Assembly (NCBI GenBank): GCA_965206615.1
Contig: CBDBKI010000005.1
Location: 1,736,001 to 1,800,000, forward strand
Direction of reading: 5' to 3'
Origin: VXNE01 sp965206615
GTDB taxonomy: Bacteria > Pseudomonadota > Gammaproteobacteria > Pseudomonadales > Azotimanducaceae
Length of the DNA stretch: 64,000 bases
Shown: positions 43,395 through 52,597 of the stretch, one piece after another
How the letters are laid out: the number at the start of each line of letters is the position of its first letter
How positions within the stretch are numbered: the first letter of the stretch is position 1
Made by a program: the position numbers and the translations under genes
The notes under the pieces: model-generated
Database searches by the model: none
The model's input: the letters and a program-made list of their open reading frames with translations, nothing else
Told to the model about the DNA's origin: nothing

Positions 43395-44426
43395 ATGCAC
43401 ATCGACGTCATGGTCGGGACGATGACCTGGCAGGAGAGCGCGGACCTGGCCGTCCGCCTGCAGGACGCCGGCTTCTCCGGCATGCTGTTCACGGAAACCG
43501 GCCAGGTGCCCTGGATGAGCATCGCGGCCGCGGCCACCGCGGCGCCGAAGCTCGAGTTCGCGACGGGCATTGCCGTGGCGTTTCCCCGCAGCCCCATGAT
43601 CTCCGCCCAGATCGCCTGGGAGCTCGCGCACAATACCGGGGGACGCTTCCGGATGGGGCTCGGCAGCCAGGTGAAGGGCCACATCGTGCGCCGTTACTCC
43701 GCCCGGTGGGACAAGCCGGCGCCGCAGATGCGCGACTACGTGGCGGCCTTTCAGGCGAGCATCCGGGCCTTCCGTGGCGAGGAGCGCCTTTCGCACAGCG
43801 GGCCCTATTACAACCTGAGCTTGCTGTCCGGCAACTGGATGCCGCCCCGGCACGACTTCGAGGACGTGAAGATCGACATCTCGGCGGTCGGTCCCTTCAT
43901 GTGCCGGGTCGCCGGCGAACTGTGCGACGGACTGCACGTCCACCCGATGCATTCGATGCCTTACCTCAAGAACCGTTTGCTGCCGGCCGTGGCCGAAGGC
44001 GCTGCCCGGGCGGGCCGTTCGCCGGATGCCGTCGACCTGATCGTGCCGGTGTTCGCGATCACCGGCGACACGCCGGAGGAGCGCGCACCGAAGGTGCAGC
44101 GGGCCAAGACGCAGATCGCGTTCTACGGGTCGACGCCGAACTACGCCTTCCAGTTCGAGGACCTGGGCTTTCCCGGTACGGGCCCCACCCTGAACGGGAT
44201 GATGCGCGCAGGGGACCTTGCGGGCATGGCGGAAACCATCACCGACGAAATGCTGGACGCGTTTGCGCTGGTCGCGAAGTGGGAGGACATGGCCGACGCG
44301 CTGATCGCGCGCTACGCCGGCGTGGCCGAACGGGTGGTGCTCTATCTTGCGCTCGACGACATGCGCCGCGCGCCTTCCGCGATGGGCCAGTGGGGCGAGA
44401 TCGCCCGCGCGGTGCGGGCGGCTTGA
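43395..44426 (+). CDS. LLM-class flavin-dependent oxidoreductase
   Basis: 343 residues of a luciferase-like TIM barrel, possibly F420- or FMN-dependent. Typical elements: MHIDVMVGTMTWQESADLAV, FTETGQVPWMSIAAAATAAP, LEFATGIAVAFPRSPMISAQ, the helix GRFRMGLGSQVKGHIVRRY, and the C-terminal FALVAKWEDMADALIARYAG. GGAGG precedes ATG 43395, which lies just after the hydrolase frame. A second, unrelated-looking LLM gene is at 62120-63457. Confidence 0.87.
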   Translation: MHIDVMVGTMTWQESADLAVRLQDAGFSGMLFTETGQVPWMSIAAAATAAPKLEFATGIAVAFPRSPMISAQIAWELAHNTGGRFRMGLGSQVKGHIVRRYSARWDKPAPQMRDYVAAFQASIRAFRGEERLSHSGPYYNLSLLSGNWMPPRHDFEDVKIDISAVGPFMCRVAGELCDGLHVHPMHSMPYLKNRLLPAVAEGAARAGRSPDAVDLIVPVFAITGDTPEERAPKVQRAKTQIAFYGSTPNYAFQFEDLGFPGTGPTLNGMMRAGDLAGMAETITDEMLDAFALVAKWEDMADALIARYAGVAERVVLYLALDDMRRAPSAMGQWGEIARAVRAA

Positions 44427-44472
44427 GGCAGGCTCGGACGACCTGTTCGGTGCGTACCGGCCGGGTGGCCCG

Positions 44473-44811
44473 TCAGCCGTTCACGAACGTCAGCGCGTCG
44501 TCCCGGGATCCGTGGATGGCGATGATCTTGTCGAATCCACTGACCTCGAACACCTCCCGTATGGGGGCGGCGAGGGAACACAACGCGAACTTGGCGCCCT
44601 GGTTCGAGAGGAACTTGGCCGTCAGCAGAACCGCGCGCAGACCCGCGCTGCTGATGTAGGCGAGCTGCTCGAGGTCGACGATCACGGCACGGTCGTCATC
44701 CTGCACGGCCGTCCGGAGCGCCTGCTCGAACTCCGCGCTGTTGGTTCCGTCGATGCGTCCGCCGACGGCGGCTGCCAGCACACCGTCTTGTCGCTCGGTC
44801 GTCATGTCCAT
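44473..44811 (-). CDS. STAS-domain anti-sigma factor antagonist
   Basis: 112 residues. Pattern of SpoIIAA/RsbV-like proteins: GRIDGTNSAEFEQAL, AVIVDLEQLAYISSAGLRAV with the phosphorylatable Ser54/Ser55, then FALCSLAAPIREVFEVSGFD. Such proteins release a sigma factor or signalling partner when unphosphorylated. No anti-sigma kinase or phosphatase lies nearby, so the partner is encoded elsewhere. ATG 44811; the gene is alone on the minus strand. Confidence 0.9.
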   Translation of the reverse strand: MDMTTERQDGVLAAAVGGRIDGTNSAEFEQALRTAVQDDDRAVIVDLEQLAYISSAGLRAVLLTAKFLSNQGAKFALCSLAAPIREVFEVSGFDKIIAIHGSRDDALTFVNG

Positions 44812-45056
44812 GGGGTTCGTGGTCCTGGCGCTGTCAATGTCGTGGGAGGGCCGCGAATCATACCCGACTTTAGGACCGGATTACCGTTTCGTCGCGGGTC
44901 TCGGCAGCTCTGACACAAGGCGAAGTCTGATGGTCCGGGCCGCGCCCCGCGGGCGACCCGGCGCCGTGCCGTACTCCGGGGCGACGGTGGGCGGCGGCAA
45001 ACGCCTGCCTGGGCGCGGGTTACACTCCGGCCCTTCCGGGCGCCCCACCGAGCGCC

Positions 45057-46553
45057 GTGGAGCGAGCGTTGGCGGAGTCCAGGAAACTGTCAGTCCCGAC
45101 CATGGCGGCCTTCGGCGTCGGCGAGGCCGCGGGCGCGTTCATGGGCATGGCCTGGGGCGTGCTGCTGCTCTTCTACTACCAGCAGGTAGTGGGGATCGAG
45201 GCGTGGATGGTCGGCCTCGCGATCGGGATCTCCGTGGCCATGGACGCGATCACCGACCCGCTGATCGGCGCCTGGTCGGACCGCATCCGCACCCGCTGGG
45301 GCAGGCGCCACCCGATGCTGCTGGCGGCCGCGCTGCCGCTCGCCATCAGCTTCGTTCTGCTCTTCAACCCGCCGCGGGGGATGTCGGATCTCGAGGGTTT
45401 CCTGTGGCTGGCGACCTTCGGGGTACTCGTGCGCGCCAGCTTCACCTTCTACAACATCCCGCACCTCGCCCTCGGTGCGGAGATGGCCCACGACTACTAC
45501 CAGCGCTCGACGCTCTTCGCCTACAGCGCGTTCATCGGCGCCATGTCGGTTGCGGTGTCCTATGGCCTCATCACGGGCTACTACTTCCCGACCGTCGAAG
45601 GGGTGTACGACCCGGGCTTCCTCAATCCCGACGGCTATCCGGCGATGAGCGTGACCTTCGGGATCGTCATGGTGGCGGCGATCCTCCTGTGCGTCGCCGG
45701 CACGCGCAAGGAGATTCCCCACCTCCGGAAGACGCAGGAGCGGGCCCAGATCCGGTTCCAGACGCTCTTTGCGGAGATCTGGGAGGTCCTGAAGAACGCC
45801 TCGTTCCGCGCGGTGTTCTTCGGCCTGCTGCTGGGGTCGATGGTGGGTGGGGTCGAGGGGGCGTTCACCCCCTTCATGGGTATCCACTTCTGGGGACTGC
45901 GCACCGAAGAACTCTTCTACCTGAGTTTCGTGGGCATCTTCTCCTTCCCCGTGGCGTTCGTGCTGATCCCCGCTCTCACGCGGCTGCTCGACAAGCGCAT
46001 GGCCGTCATGCTGCCCCTCACATGCTGGATCACCGCGGTCAACATACCGATCTGCCTGCGGCTGTTCGACATCCCGTGGTTTCCGGAAAACGGGACTGTC
46101 TGGGTGCTGGGCATCTTCCTGGCGGCGTCGACGGTGGGCGCCCTGGCGGCTCCGATCATCGGCGCAAGCGCCAACTCGATGCTGGCCGACGTCGCCGACG
46201 AGCACGAACTCGACACCGGGATTCGCCGCGAGGGTGTCCTCTACTCCGTGCGTGCCTTCTCGGCCAAGGCCACGTCCGCATTCGGCACCGTGTTTGGCGG
46301 CCTCCTGCTCAGCATCATCGACTTTCCGGAGAACGCGACCCGTGGGGAGGTCCCGGCCGAAACGGTGTGGAACCTCGGCCTGATCGCGGGTCCCGCCACG
46401 TCGATCTTCTCGCTGCTGGCGCTCCTGTTCTACCTGCGTTACCGGATCGACCACCGGCGCCACGTGGAGATCGTGGCCGGCCTGACCGCGCGTCGAGAAG
46501 CCGGACAGAAGGGTCCCTCGGGCACCGGCGCACTTGCGGGCGATGCGAGGTAG
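45057..46553 (+). CDS. GPH-type (MelB-like) cation symporter
   Basis: 498 residues, 12 membrane helices. The glycoside-pentoside-hexuronide family signature is clear: VAMDAITDPLIGAWSDRIRT and RWGRRHPMLLAAALPLA, with the cation-site aspartates, then FYNIPHLALGAEMAHDYYQR and ADVADEHELDTGIRREGVLY. Such carriers import sugars or other organic solutes with Na+ or H+. GTG 45057 is used. The following PhyH gene is 89 bases away. Substrate unknown. Confidence 0.9.
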   Translation: MERALAESRKLSVPTMAAFGVGEAAGAFMGMAWGVLLLFYYQQVVGIEAWMVGLAIGISVAMDAITDPLIGAWSDRIRTRWGRRHPMLLAAALPLAISFVLLFNPPRGMSDLEGFLWLATFGVLVRASFTFYNIPHLALGAEMAHDYYQRSTLFAYSAFIGAMSVAVSYGLITGYYFPTVEGVYDPGFLNPDGYPAMSVTFGIVMVAAILLCVAGTRKEIPHLRKTQERAQIRFQTLFAEIWEVLKNASFRAVFFGLLLGSMVGGVEGAFTPFMGIHFWGLRTEELFYLSFVGIFSFPVAFVLIPALTRLLDKRMAVMLPLTCWITAVNIPICLRLFDIPWFPENGTVWVLGIFLAASTVGALAAPIIGASANSMLADVADEHELDTGIRREGVLYSVRAFSAKATSAFGTVFGGLLLSIIDFPENATRGEVPAETVWNLGLIAGPATSIFSLLALLFYLRYRIDHRRHVEIVAGLTARREAGQKGPSGTGALAGDAR

Positions 46554-46642
46554 GTATAGCGTCCCTCCTTTGGGATTTCGCGCCCGGAAGGGCGGAACGG
46601 CAGCCCGCCTGGCCGGCAGGCGGCTCTGGGCGAGGAGACAAC

Positions 46643-47611
46643 ATGAAGATCGGAGACTGGAAAGCCACGCCGGAACTGGGTCCCCTGTACCGCGAAATTC
46701 GCGAACTGGGTCTCGAACAGAACATCGCGGAACTCGACGCGTTCGGGTTCACGATCCTCGAACCGGGCAAGGCGGCGCCGGTCGCCTGGGTCGAGCAACT
46801 GCGTGACACTCTGCTGGCCGTAGCGGAACGCCGCACGGGGGTGAAGCACGACCTCGCGACCGGCACGCACGGAAACCTGGACGTGCAGCCGCCGTTCAAA
46901 CACCAGTACATCCTCTACTACCTGCTGCTCGAGGACCCGATCTTCCAGCAGGCGATCTGCAACCCGTACCTGCTGGCGTTGCAGACCTACATGCTGGGCT
47001 TCGACTGCCGCATATCGAGCTGCACTTCGTTCGTGAAGTGGCGCGACGAGGACGGCTACGGCCCGACCCTGGGCCTGCACGCGGACACGCCCGTCATGCA
47101 CTCCATCCCGATCGGCAAGGACACCCACACCGGCAACAGCGCCTTCCTGCTGACGGACTACACTCTCGACAACGGCGCCCTGGCCATGGTCCCGGGCAGC
47201 CATCGCTACGCGCGTCAGCCGCGGGGCGGGGAGGGGGCGGACGCGGCCATTCCGATCGAGGCGCCGATGGGTTCCCTCGTGGTGTGGAACGGCAACATGT
47301 GGCACGGCGCCTTCCCGCGCACGGCGGAGGGCCTGCGGCTCGTCTTGACGATGTACTTCAACCGCTCGTACCTGTATCCGCAGGAGGACTACCGCCGCAC
47401 GGTCACGCAGGAGATCCTGGACGCCAACCCGAAGCGTCTCGCGGTGCTGCTCGGGCTCTCCAATCCCAACATGTGGGAGAGCACCGACGGTCCCGATTTC
47501 GTCGGCGCCGCGGCGCTGATGCAGGCCGCGCGCGAGGAGGCCGGCACGCGCACGGAGCACCGGTTCCTGCCTGCGGGAGTCGACGGAGACGCAGACCTGG
47601 CAGCGGGTTAG
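46643..47611 (+). CDS. Phytanoyl-CoA dioxygenase (PhyH) family protein, copy 2
   Basis: 322 residues. Metal triad H146-A-D148 (TLGLHADTPVMH) and H221 (GNMWHGAFPRTAEGLRL), Arg232 for 2-oxoglutarate. The first 45 residues align with copy 1 at 38980. GAGGAGA lies just before ATG 46643. A thioesterase gene follows after three bases, which makes an acyl-CoA or acyl-acid substrate thinkable. Both PhyH copies begin with the same K-x-W pattern, so they were probably duplicated within this lineage. Confidence 0.88.
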   Translation: MKIGDWKATPELGPLYREIRELGLEQNIAELDAFGFTILEPGKAAPVAWVEQLRDTLLAVAERRTGVKHDLATGTHGNLDVQPPFKHQYILYYLLLEDPIFQQAICNPYLLALQTYMLGFDCRISSCTSFVKWRDEDGYGPTLGLHADTPVMHSIPIGKDTHTGNSAFLLTDYTLDNGALAMVPGSHRYARQPRGGEGADAAIPIEAPMGSLVVWNGNMWHGAFPRTAEGLRLVLTMYFNRSYLYPQEDYRRTVTQEILDANPKRLAVLLGLSNPNMWESTDGPDFVGAAALMQAAREEAGTRTEHRFLPAGVDGDADLAAG

Positions 47612-47614
47612 CGT

Positions 47615-48496
47615 GTGACGGGTGCAACCGATCCCGTGTCCGGGGCGAGCGACGACGCGGCCTCCGCGTTCGCGGCTCTGATGGATCTGGAAGCGCTCGG
47701 GGAGGACCGGTTTGCGGCGCCCCCGGCGCCGGAGCGTACCGGTGACATGTATGGCGGCCAGTTCCTGGCGCAGGGACTGGGAGCCGCGCACCGGACCGTG
47801 GAGCGAAACCGCGCCGTGCATTCGCTGCACGCGTATTTCCTGCGGCCGGGCGATGTGGGCCAAGGGCTCGAATACGCGGTGGAGCGCGTTCGCGACGGGC
47901 GTTCGTTCAGTTCGCGGTCCGTCGTGGCACACCAGGGGGGGAAGGAGGTGTTCCGCATGACGGCGTCCTTTCACGTTCCGGAGCCCGGCCTGGCCTATGC
48001 CGCCAGTGCGTTGCCCACCGTCCCTCCACCGGAAGACGTGGAGCTGACCTACAACACGTTCAGTCGGGCCAACGGCGAGGCGCCGGACTGGGACGGTGAG
48101 GCCCGGCCGATGGACATCCGCTACGTCAATCCGCCGACGGCGCCGGCGGGCGAGCCGGTGCTGGAGGACCAGCGCATGTGGATGCGCGTGACCGGCGTCC
48201 TGCCGGAGGACCCGGCGCTGCACAGCGCGGGTCTCGCCTATCTTTCGGACAGCACGCTGATCGATCACGTGGTGCTGCCGCATGGCGGCCGCTGGCAGGA
48301 CCCGCGCCTGCAGAGCACGAGCCTGGACCATGCCATGTGGTTCCATCGTCCGGCGCGTGCGGACGGCTGGCTGCTGTTCGACCAGAGTGTGGAAGCCACC
48401 GGTGCCGCGCGGGGTTTCGCGACGGGACGACTCTTCGACCCTGAGGGTCGGCTCGTGGCGACCTGCGCACAGGAGGGGTTGATTCGATGGACATGA
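47615..48496 (+). CDS. Acyl-CoA thioesterase II (TesB-like)
   Basis: 293 residues, double hot-dog fold. Family blocks: FRAAPP-like FAAPPAPERTGDMYGGQFLAQ, HSLHAYFLRPGD, YAVERVRDGRSFSSRSV, AYLSDSTLIDHV, the TesB signature SLDHAMWFHRPARADGWLLF, and GFATGRLFDPEGRLVATCAQ at the end. It hydrolyses acyl-CoA to free acid. GTG 47615 is the start. Its last codons overlap the DUF1800 gene. Confidence 0.92.
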   Translation: MTGATDPVSGASDDAASAFAALMDLEALGEDRFAAPPAPERTGDMYGGQFLAQGLGAAHRTVERNRAVHSLHAYFLRPGDVGQGLEYAVERVRDGRSFSSRSVVAHQGGKEVFRMTASFHVPEPGLAYAASALPTVPPPEDVELTYNTFSRANGEAPDWDGEARPMDIRYVNPPTAPAGEPVLEDQRMWMRVTGVLPEDPALHSAGLAYLSDSTLIDHVVLPHGGRWQDPRLQSTSLDHAMWFHRPARADGWLLFDQSVEATGAARGFATGRLFDPEGRLVATCAQEGLIRWT

Positions 48497-50349
48497 AACG
48501 ACCAGAGGATCGGTCGCGGCACGTCGTTGCGGCAACGCTCGCCGGCGGGCTGGCGCTCGGACTGCTGACGTCCGGCGCGGCGGCGAACGGCATCGACGAG
48601 AGGCGCTGGACAGGCGATCTGGCCCCGCTGCCGGCGCCGGCCTGGAGCGGCGCGCGAGCCGCTCATCTCCTGGAACGCGCGGGTTTCGGCGGCAGTCCGG
48701 AGGAAGTCGAAGCCCTTGCGGCACGCGGCCCCGTCGGCGCGGTGCGACACCTCGTGTACTTCGAAGGCGGGGTGGCCGATGCGGTCGTGCCGGAGTTCGA
48801 TCACTCGGGCGTGTTCGACCCCGGTCTCGACCCGTTCCCGCCGGGCCGTCCGGCTACCACGGCGGCCGCCAGGGCCAACGGCGAAGCGCTCGGCATCAAG
48901 GTCAAGACGGGCGGCAACCGGCCCATCCAGCCCGTGGTCAACGCCTTCTTCTACTGGCTGCGCGCCAGCCGCCTGGAGACGGACCGCGTCGCCTGGTGGT
49001 GGGCGGACCGGATGCTCGCCACGCCGCGTCCGCTGCAGGAGAAGATGGCGCTCTTCTGGCACGGCCACTTCGCCACCAACGAGGACAAGGTCCGCGACTA
49101 CCGCAAGATGCTCAAGCAGGTGGAGCTGTTCCAGCAGCAGGGGCTCGGCGACTTCCACGAACTGCTGGTCGCCGTCGCGAAGGACCCGGCCATGCTCGCC
49201 TTCCTGGATGCGGGCATCAACGTCAAGGGTTCGCCGAACGAGAACTTCGCGCGCGAGATCATGGAACTCTTCACGATGGGTCCCGGCAACTACACCGAGA
49301 CCGACATCCGCGAGGGCGCGCGCGCCTTCACGGGATGGAACTTCCGCGGCACGGACTTCGCTTTCAACGCCGAGGATCACGACGAGGGCGAGAAGTCCTT
49401 CCTGGGCCGCGTGGGGAACCTCGACGGCGAGGAGGCGATCGCGGTCATCATGGAGCAGCAGGCCACGGCGCGTTTCGTGGCGGCGAAGTTCTACCGCTAT
49501 TTCGTGCGCGACGATCTCGACCTGGCGTTGGCCGAGGTGCTGGGCGAACGGTTGCGCGCGCTGGATTTCGAGATCGCACCGTTCCTCGAGATGCTGTTTT
49601 CGAGCCGGGACTTCCACGCGCCCGCGTCCGTCGCGACGCGCGTCAAGAGCCCGGTGGAGCTGGTGGTTTCCACCTATCGGAAGCTGGGCATGTCGGAGCT
49701 GCCGGGCGTGCCGGACTTCAACTCCGTCACCGGCGCCCTGGGGCAGCATCTCCTGCACCCGCCGACGGTGGCTGGCTGGTCGCAGGGTCGTAGCTGGGTG
49801 ACCCCGGGACTCCTGTTCGAGCGCGGCAACTTCGTGCTGGACGTGGTGTTTCCGGACATCTCCTTCATCCCGCCGGACCGCTACCCGGCATACGGACAAC
49901 AGATCCTCGCCGTGCACGAGCGACTGCGCTCGGGGATGGACATGACGGCGGCCACCATGCCCGTCGGCGTGGACACGGGCGAAGACTCGATGGCGGCGTC
50001 GAACCTGCTGGCGGACCGCGACGAGGCGTTCAACACCCGCTACGGCAGCTACCGCGGCTGGCAGATGGCGATCGAGCGCGTGAAACCGATTCCGCGCCAC
50101 ACGGCGCGGCTCGACCTGGCCGGTATGGTGCGCGGCGCGGGGCTGGCGACGTCCCGCGAGGTCGTCGACTACCTCGCGGAGCGGTTCCTGTCCGTGCCGC
50201 TCGACGAGGGGACCGCCGAGGCGCTGGCCGAGCTCCTCGCCACGGAACTCGGTACGGACGATGTCGCGGCGGCGGCGACCTGGCTGGAGGATCCCTTGCG
50301 GATCGTGCTGCACGCGCTGCTCAGCCTGCCGGAATATCAACTCGGGTGA
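48487..50349 (+). CDS. DUF1800 family protein, exported
   Basis: 620 residues. The N-terminal segment VVAATLAGGLALGLLTSGAAA is a signal peptide. DUF1800 features: AAHLLERAGFGGSPEEV, MALFWHGHFATNEDKVRDYR, GSPNENFAREIMELFTMGPG, RAFTGWNFRG and PPTVAGWSQGRSWV. ATG 48487 is the first candidate; ATG 48493 would form an ATGA overlap with the thioesterase stop. Its own stop overlaps the DUF1501 gene. The two families occur as a pair in many marine bacteria; their function is unknown, and the pair is probably secreted together. Confidence 0.9.
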   Translation: MDMKRPEDRSRHVVAATLAGGLALGLLTSGAAANGIDERRWTGDLAPLPAPAWSGARAAHLLERAGFGGSPEEVEALAARGPVGAVRHLVYFEGGVADAVVPEFDHSGVFDPGLDPFPPGRPATTAAARANGEALGIKVKTGGNRPIQPVVNAFFYWLRASRLETDRVAWWWADRMLATPRPLQEKMALFWHGHFATNEDKVRDYRKMLKQVELFQQQGLGDFHELLVAVAKDPAMLAFLDAGINVKGSPNENFAREIMELFTMGPGNYTETDIREGARAFTGWNFRGTDFAFNAEDHDEGEKSFLGRVGNLDGEEAIAVIMEQQATARFVAAKFYRYFVRDDLDLALAEVLGERLRALDFEIAPFLEMLFSSRDFHAPASVATRVKSPVELVVSTYRKLGMSELPGVPDFNSVTGALGQHLLHPPTVAGWSQGRSWVTPGLLFERGNFVLDVVFPDISFIPPDRYPAYGQQILAVHERLRSGMDMTAATMPVGVDTGEDSMAASNLLADRDEAFNTRYGSYRGWQMAIERVKPIPRHTARLDLAGMVRGAGLATSREVVDYLAERFLSVPLDEGTAEALAELLATELGTDDVAAAATWLEDPLRIVLHALLSLPEYQLG

Positions 50350-51569
50350 ACATCGTGAAAGAAACAGGACGGACGGCCATCAACCGACGGCGGCTGATGC
50401 AGGGTGTCGGGGTCGGGGGACTGGCAACCCTGGCGCCATCGTGGGTGCACGCTGCCAACGCGTCTGGACAGAGCGACGACCGGATTCTCGTGGTCTTCGA
50501 GCTGTCCGGCGGCAACGACGGCCTGAACACGGTGGTGCCGTACGGGGACGACGCCTACTACCGCCAGCGGCCAACCATAGGCATCCGCCGCGAGGACCTG
50601 CTCGAACTCGACGACCACTACGGCTTCAACCCGGGCATGCTGGGCTTCGAGCGGCTCTGGCGGACCGGCGACCTCGCGATCGTCCACGGCTGCGGCTACG
50701 ACAACCCCTCGTACTCGCACTTCACGTCCATGGCCTACTGGCACACGGGTGTCCCCAACGGCGGCGACGAGTTCGGCTGGATGGGGCGACTGGCCGATGC
50801 GCTCGATCCCGGCGGCGCGCCCAACTTCCTGATCAACGTGGCGTCTTCGCAGTCGCTGGCCGTGAAGAGCCGACTGCACGCCCCGGTCGTGTTCGACGAT
50901 CCGGAGCGTTTTCGGAGAAAGGCCTTCGCGTCGACGCGCGCGGTGATCGACGGGCTGCCGGAGCCGGGAGACGGCGGCAACGCGACGCGCGGCTACCTGC
51001 GGGACGTCGCCCGCAGCGCGCGCGAAGGCGCGAAACTGGTCCGGGCGGCCTGGTCGAAGTACCGCTCGCCGGTGGACTACGGCATCGCGCCCCTGGACCT
51101 GCAGAAAGTGGCCGCCTGCATCGACGGCGGCTTGCCGACGCGGCTCTACTACGTCTCCTTCCGGAACAACTCGTTCGACACGCACGTGCAGCAGCCGGCG
51201 CTCCACCAGCGCTTGCTCTCCTACGCGTGCGACGCGATCCACGGGTTCATCCGGGACATGGAGCGGCTCGGCCACGGCGACCGCGTGGCGGTGATGGCCT
51301 TCTCGGAGTTCGGCCGCCGGGTGCCGGAGAATTCGAACCTGGGCACGGACCACGGTGCCGCCAATCTCATGTTCCTCGCCGGCAAGCCGGTCCGGGGTGG
51401 GCACTACGGCGAGGCGCCGAGCCTGACCGACCTCGAGGAAGGCGACAACCTGCGGGCGACGGTGGACTTCCGGCGGGTCTACGGGACGGCGATCGACGGT
51501 TGGTTGGGGGCAGGGCGTGCCGAGACGGTGCTGAAGGGCCGCTTCGAAACGCTGCCGGTATTCTCGTAA
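50346..51569 (+). CDS. DUF1501 family protein with Tat signal
   Basis: 407 residues. A twin-arginine leader (INRRRLMQGVGVGGLATLAP) precedes the domain. Family motifs: ILVVFELSGGNDGLNTVVPY, YSHFTSMAYWHTG, GWMGRLADAL, NSFDTHVQQPALH, VAVMAFSEFGRRVPEN and GTDHGAANLMFLAG. DUF1501 belongs to the alkaline-phosphatase-like superfamily by motif similarity (the SEFGRR and DHG metal segments). GTG 50346 overlaps the DUF1800 stop (GTGA). Export in folded form fits a bound metal. Confidence 0.9.
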   Translation: MNIVKETGRTAINRRRLMQGVGVGGLATLAPSWVHAANASGQSDDRILVVFELSGGNDGLNTVVPYGDDAYYRQRPTIGIRREDLLELDDHYGFNPGMLGFERLWRTGDLAIVHGCGYDNPSYSHFTSMAYWHTGVPNGGDEFGWMGRLADALDPGGAPNFLINVASSQSLAVKSRLHAPVVFDDPERFRRKAFASTRAVIDGLPEPGDGGNATRGYLRDVARSAREGAKLVRAAWSKYRSPVDYGIAPLDLQKVAACIDGGLPTRLYYVSFRNNSFDTHVQQPALHQRLLSYACDAIHGFIRDMERLGHGDRVAVMAFSEFGRRVPENSNLGTDHGAANLMFLAGKPVRGGHYGEAPSLTDLEEGDNLRATVDFRRVYGTAIDGWLGAGRAETVLKGRFETLPVFS

Positions 51570-51595
51570 ACGCAAACAGACTGAAGGAGGCCGCC

Positions 51596-52014
51596 ATGAG
51601 CGATACATCCATCTCGTTCGACCACGTCCACGTCATCAGCGAGGACCCGCACGCGGCCGCGCGCTGGTACGAGGAGATCCTCGGCGGCACGATCAAGGGG
51701 CGTACGTCCTGCGGGATGCCCCGCAGATCAACGTCGTCGTGGCTGGCATGTCGGTCCTGATCCGGGGCCGGCGTCCCGGCGAGGATCCGGGGGAGCCACG
51801 GGCGATGCGTCATTTCGACGACTATTCGAGCCACGACGAATGGGGTACGGATCACTTCGGCTTCCGCTTCCATGGGGACCTTGCCGCGTTCTGCGAGGAG
51901 ATTCGGGGAAAGGGGGCAACTTTCTCCGTGGAGCCCTGGGAGTTCGGGCCGGGCGCGCTGATCTGCTACCTGGCGGCCCCGGACGGCGTGAGCATCGAGC
52001 TGGTGCAGGCGTAA
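51596..52014 (+). pseudogene. VOC (glyoxalase-fold) protein, frameshifted
   Basis: Frame one from ATG 51596 reads SISFDHVHVISEDPHAAARW and YEEILGGTIKGR. At about 51700-51703 the frame breaks; one base fewer is present than needed. The next frame continues YVLRDAPQINVVVAGMSVLI, RHFDDYSSHDEWGTDHFGFR and CYLAAPDGVSIELVQ, a normal VOC end. The whole would be about 139 residues with metal ligands H, H and E. GAAGGAGG precedes the ATG. It follows DUF1501 by 26 bases. Confidence 0.75.
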
Positions 52015-52181
52015 CGCTGCCGTTCGATTGACGGGGTCGCGGACTTCGCCGCGCCACCAGCGTCAAAACGCCGGTCATGGTCCGGGCCAACTTGCATCCG
52101 GGCGAATACGCACCACTGGGGCGCACGGCCTCTTGCCCGAGAAGCACATCGCGTACGCTCGCGGCTGATTCGGCACGGATT
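52015..52181. other. Gene-free stretch before REPIN IV
   Basis: No gene or clear motif is seen. Together with REPIN IV and the scrap of ABC-F sequence it forms a 583-base gap between the VOC pseudogene and the toxin-antitoxin genes. Confidence 0.5.
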
Positions 52182-52259
52182 GTAGGGGCGACCCTTGTGG
52201 TCGCCCGTCCCGGAGTCGTGCAAGCCGCAGGAACGGGACGGGACAAGCCCGTCCCCTAC
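52182..52259. repeat. REPIN IV, 78 bp
   Basis: Forward REP-A at 52182-52206 (GTAG, GGGCGACC/GGTCGCCC, loop CTTGT), 28-base centre, inverted REP-B at 52235-52259 (GGGACGGG/CCCGTCCC). Outer ends read TTGTAGGGG and CCCCTACAG. Same total length and centre size as REPIN III, although the partner REP is different. Confidence 0.9.
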
Positions 52260-52352
52260 AGCCCGCGCCGGGACCATGCATGCGTTCCCGGGACCGTGCA
52301 CGAATTCGATACGTGGCGGAATCTGTTTCCTGCGCGTCAGCGCGCCGGAACC

Positions 52353-52458
52353 CGGGGTGAAAACTCCTGGCTGCTTGGGATCAGTTCCACCGACTTCGTA
52401 GCCACCCGGTCGACGAACGCCGCATCGTGTTCCACGAAACACGAGCGTCGGCGCGTCG
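52353..52458 (-). pseudogene. Duplicated 3' scrap of the ABC-F gene
   Basis: About 106 bases match 53256-53361 at roughly 93 percent by eye, with one extra base. On the minus strand it reads FVEHDAAFVDRVATKSVELI and PSSQEFSPR, the C-terminal end of the ABC-F pseudogene 0.9 kb downstream. It has no gene context of its own. The copy lies between REPIN IV and a toxin-antitoxin pair. Confidence 0.8.
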
Positions 52459-52597
52459 GCGTCAGGGCGTCCAGGGCGTAGGGCGTTAGCGCGCCGGGCG
52501 GCCAGTGCCGCCGCGTGCGACGACATGACGCCACTTCGGTACCCCTGCCGCCTGTTCGTGCCGACCGACGACTGCCATACCCGGCGCCCCGCGAGAC

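Noticed and set aside
46643..47611. Calling the PhyH genes ectoine hydroxylase or taurine-type enzymes
   Set aside because: Only the metal and 2-oxoglutarate residues are shared; no ectoine or sulfonate genes are nearby, so a specific name is not supported.
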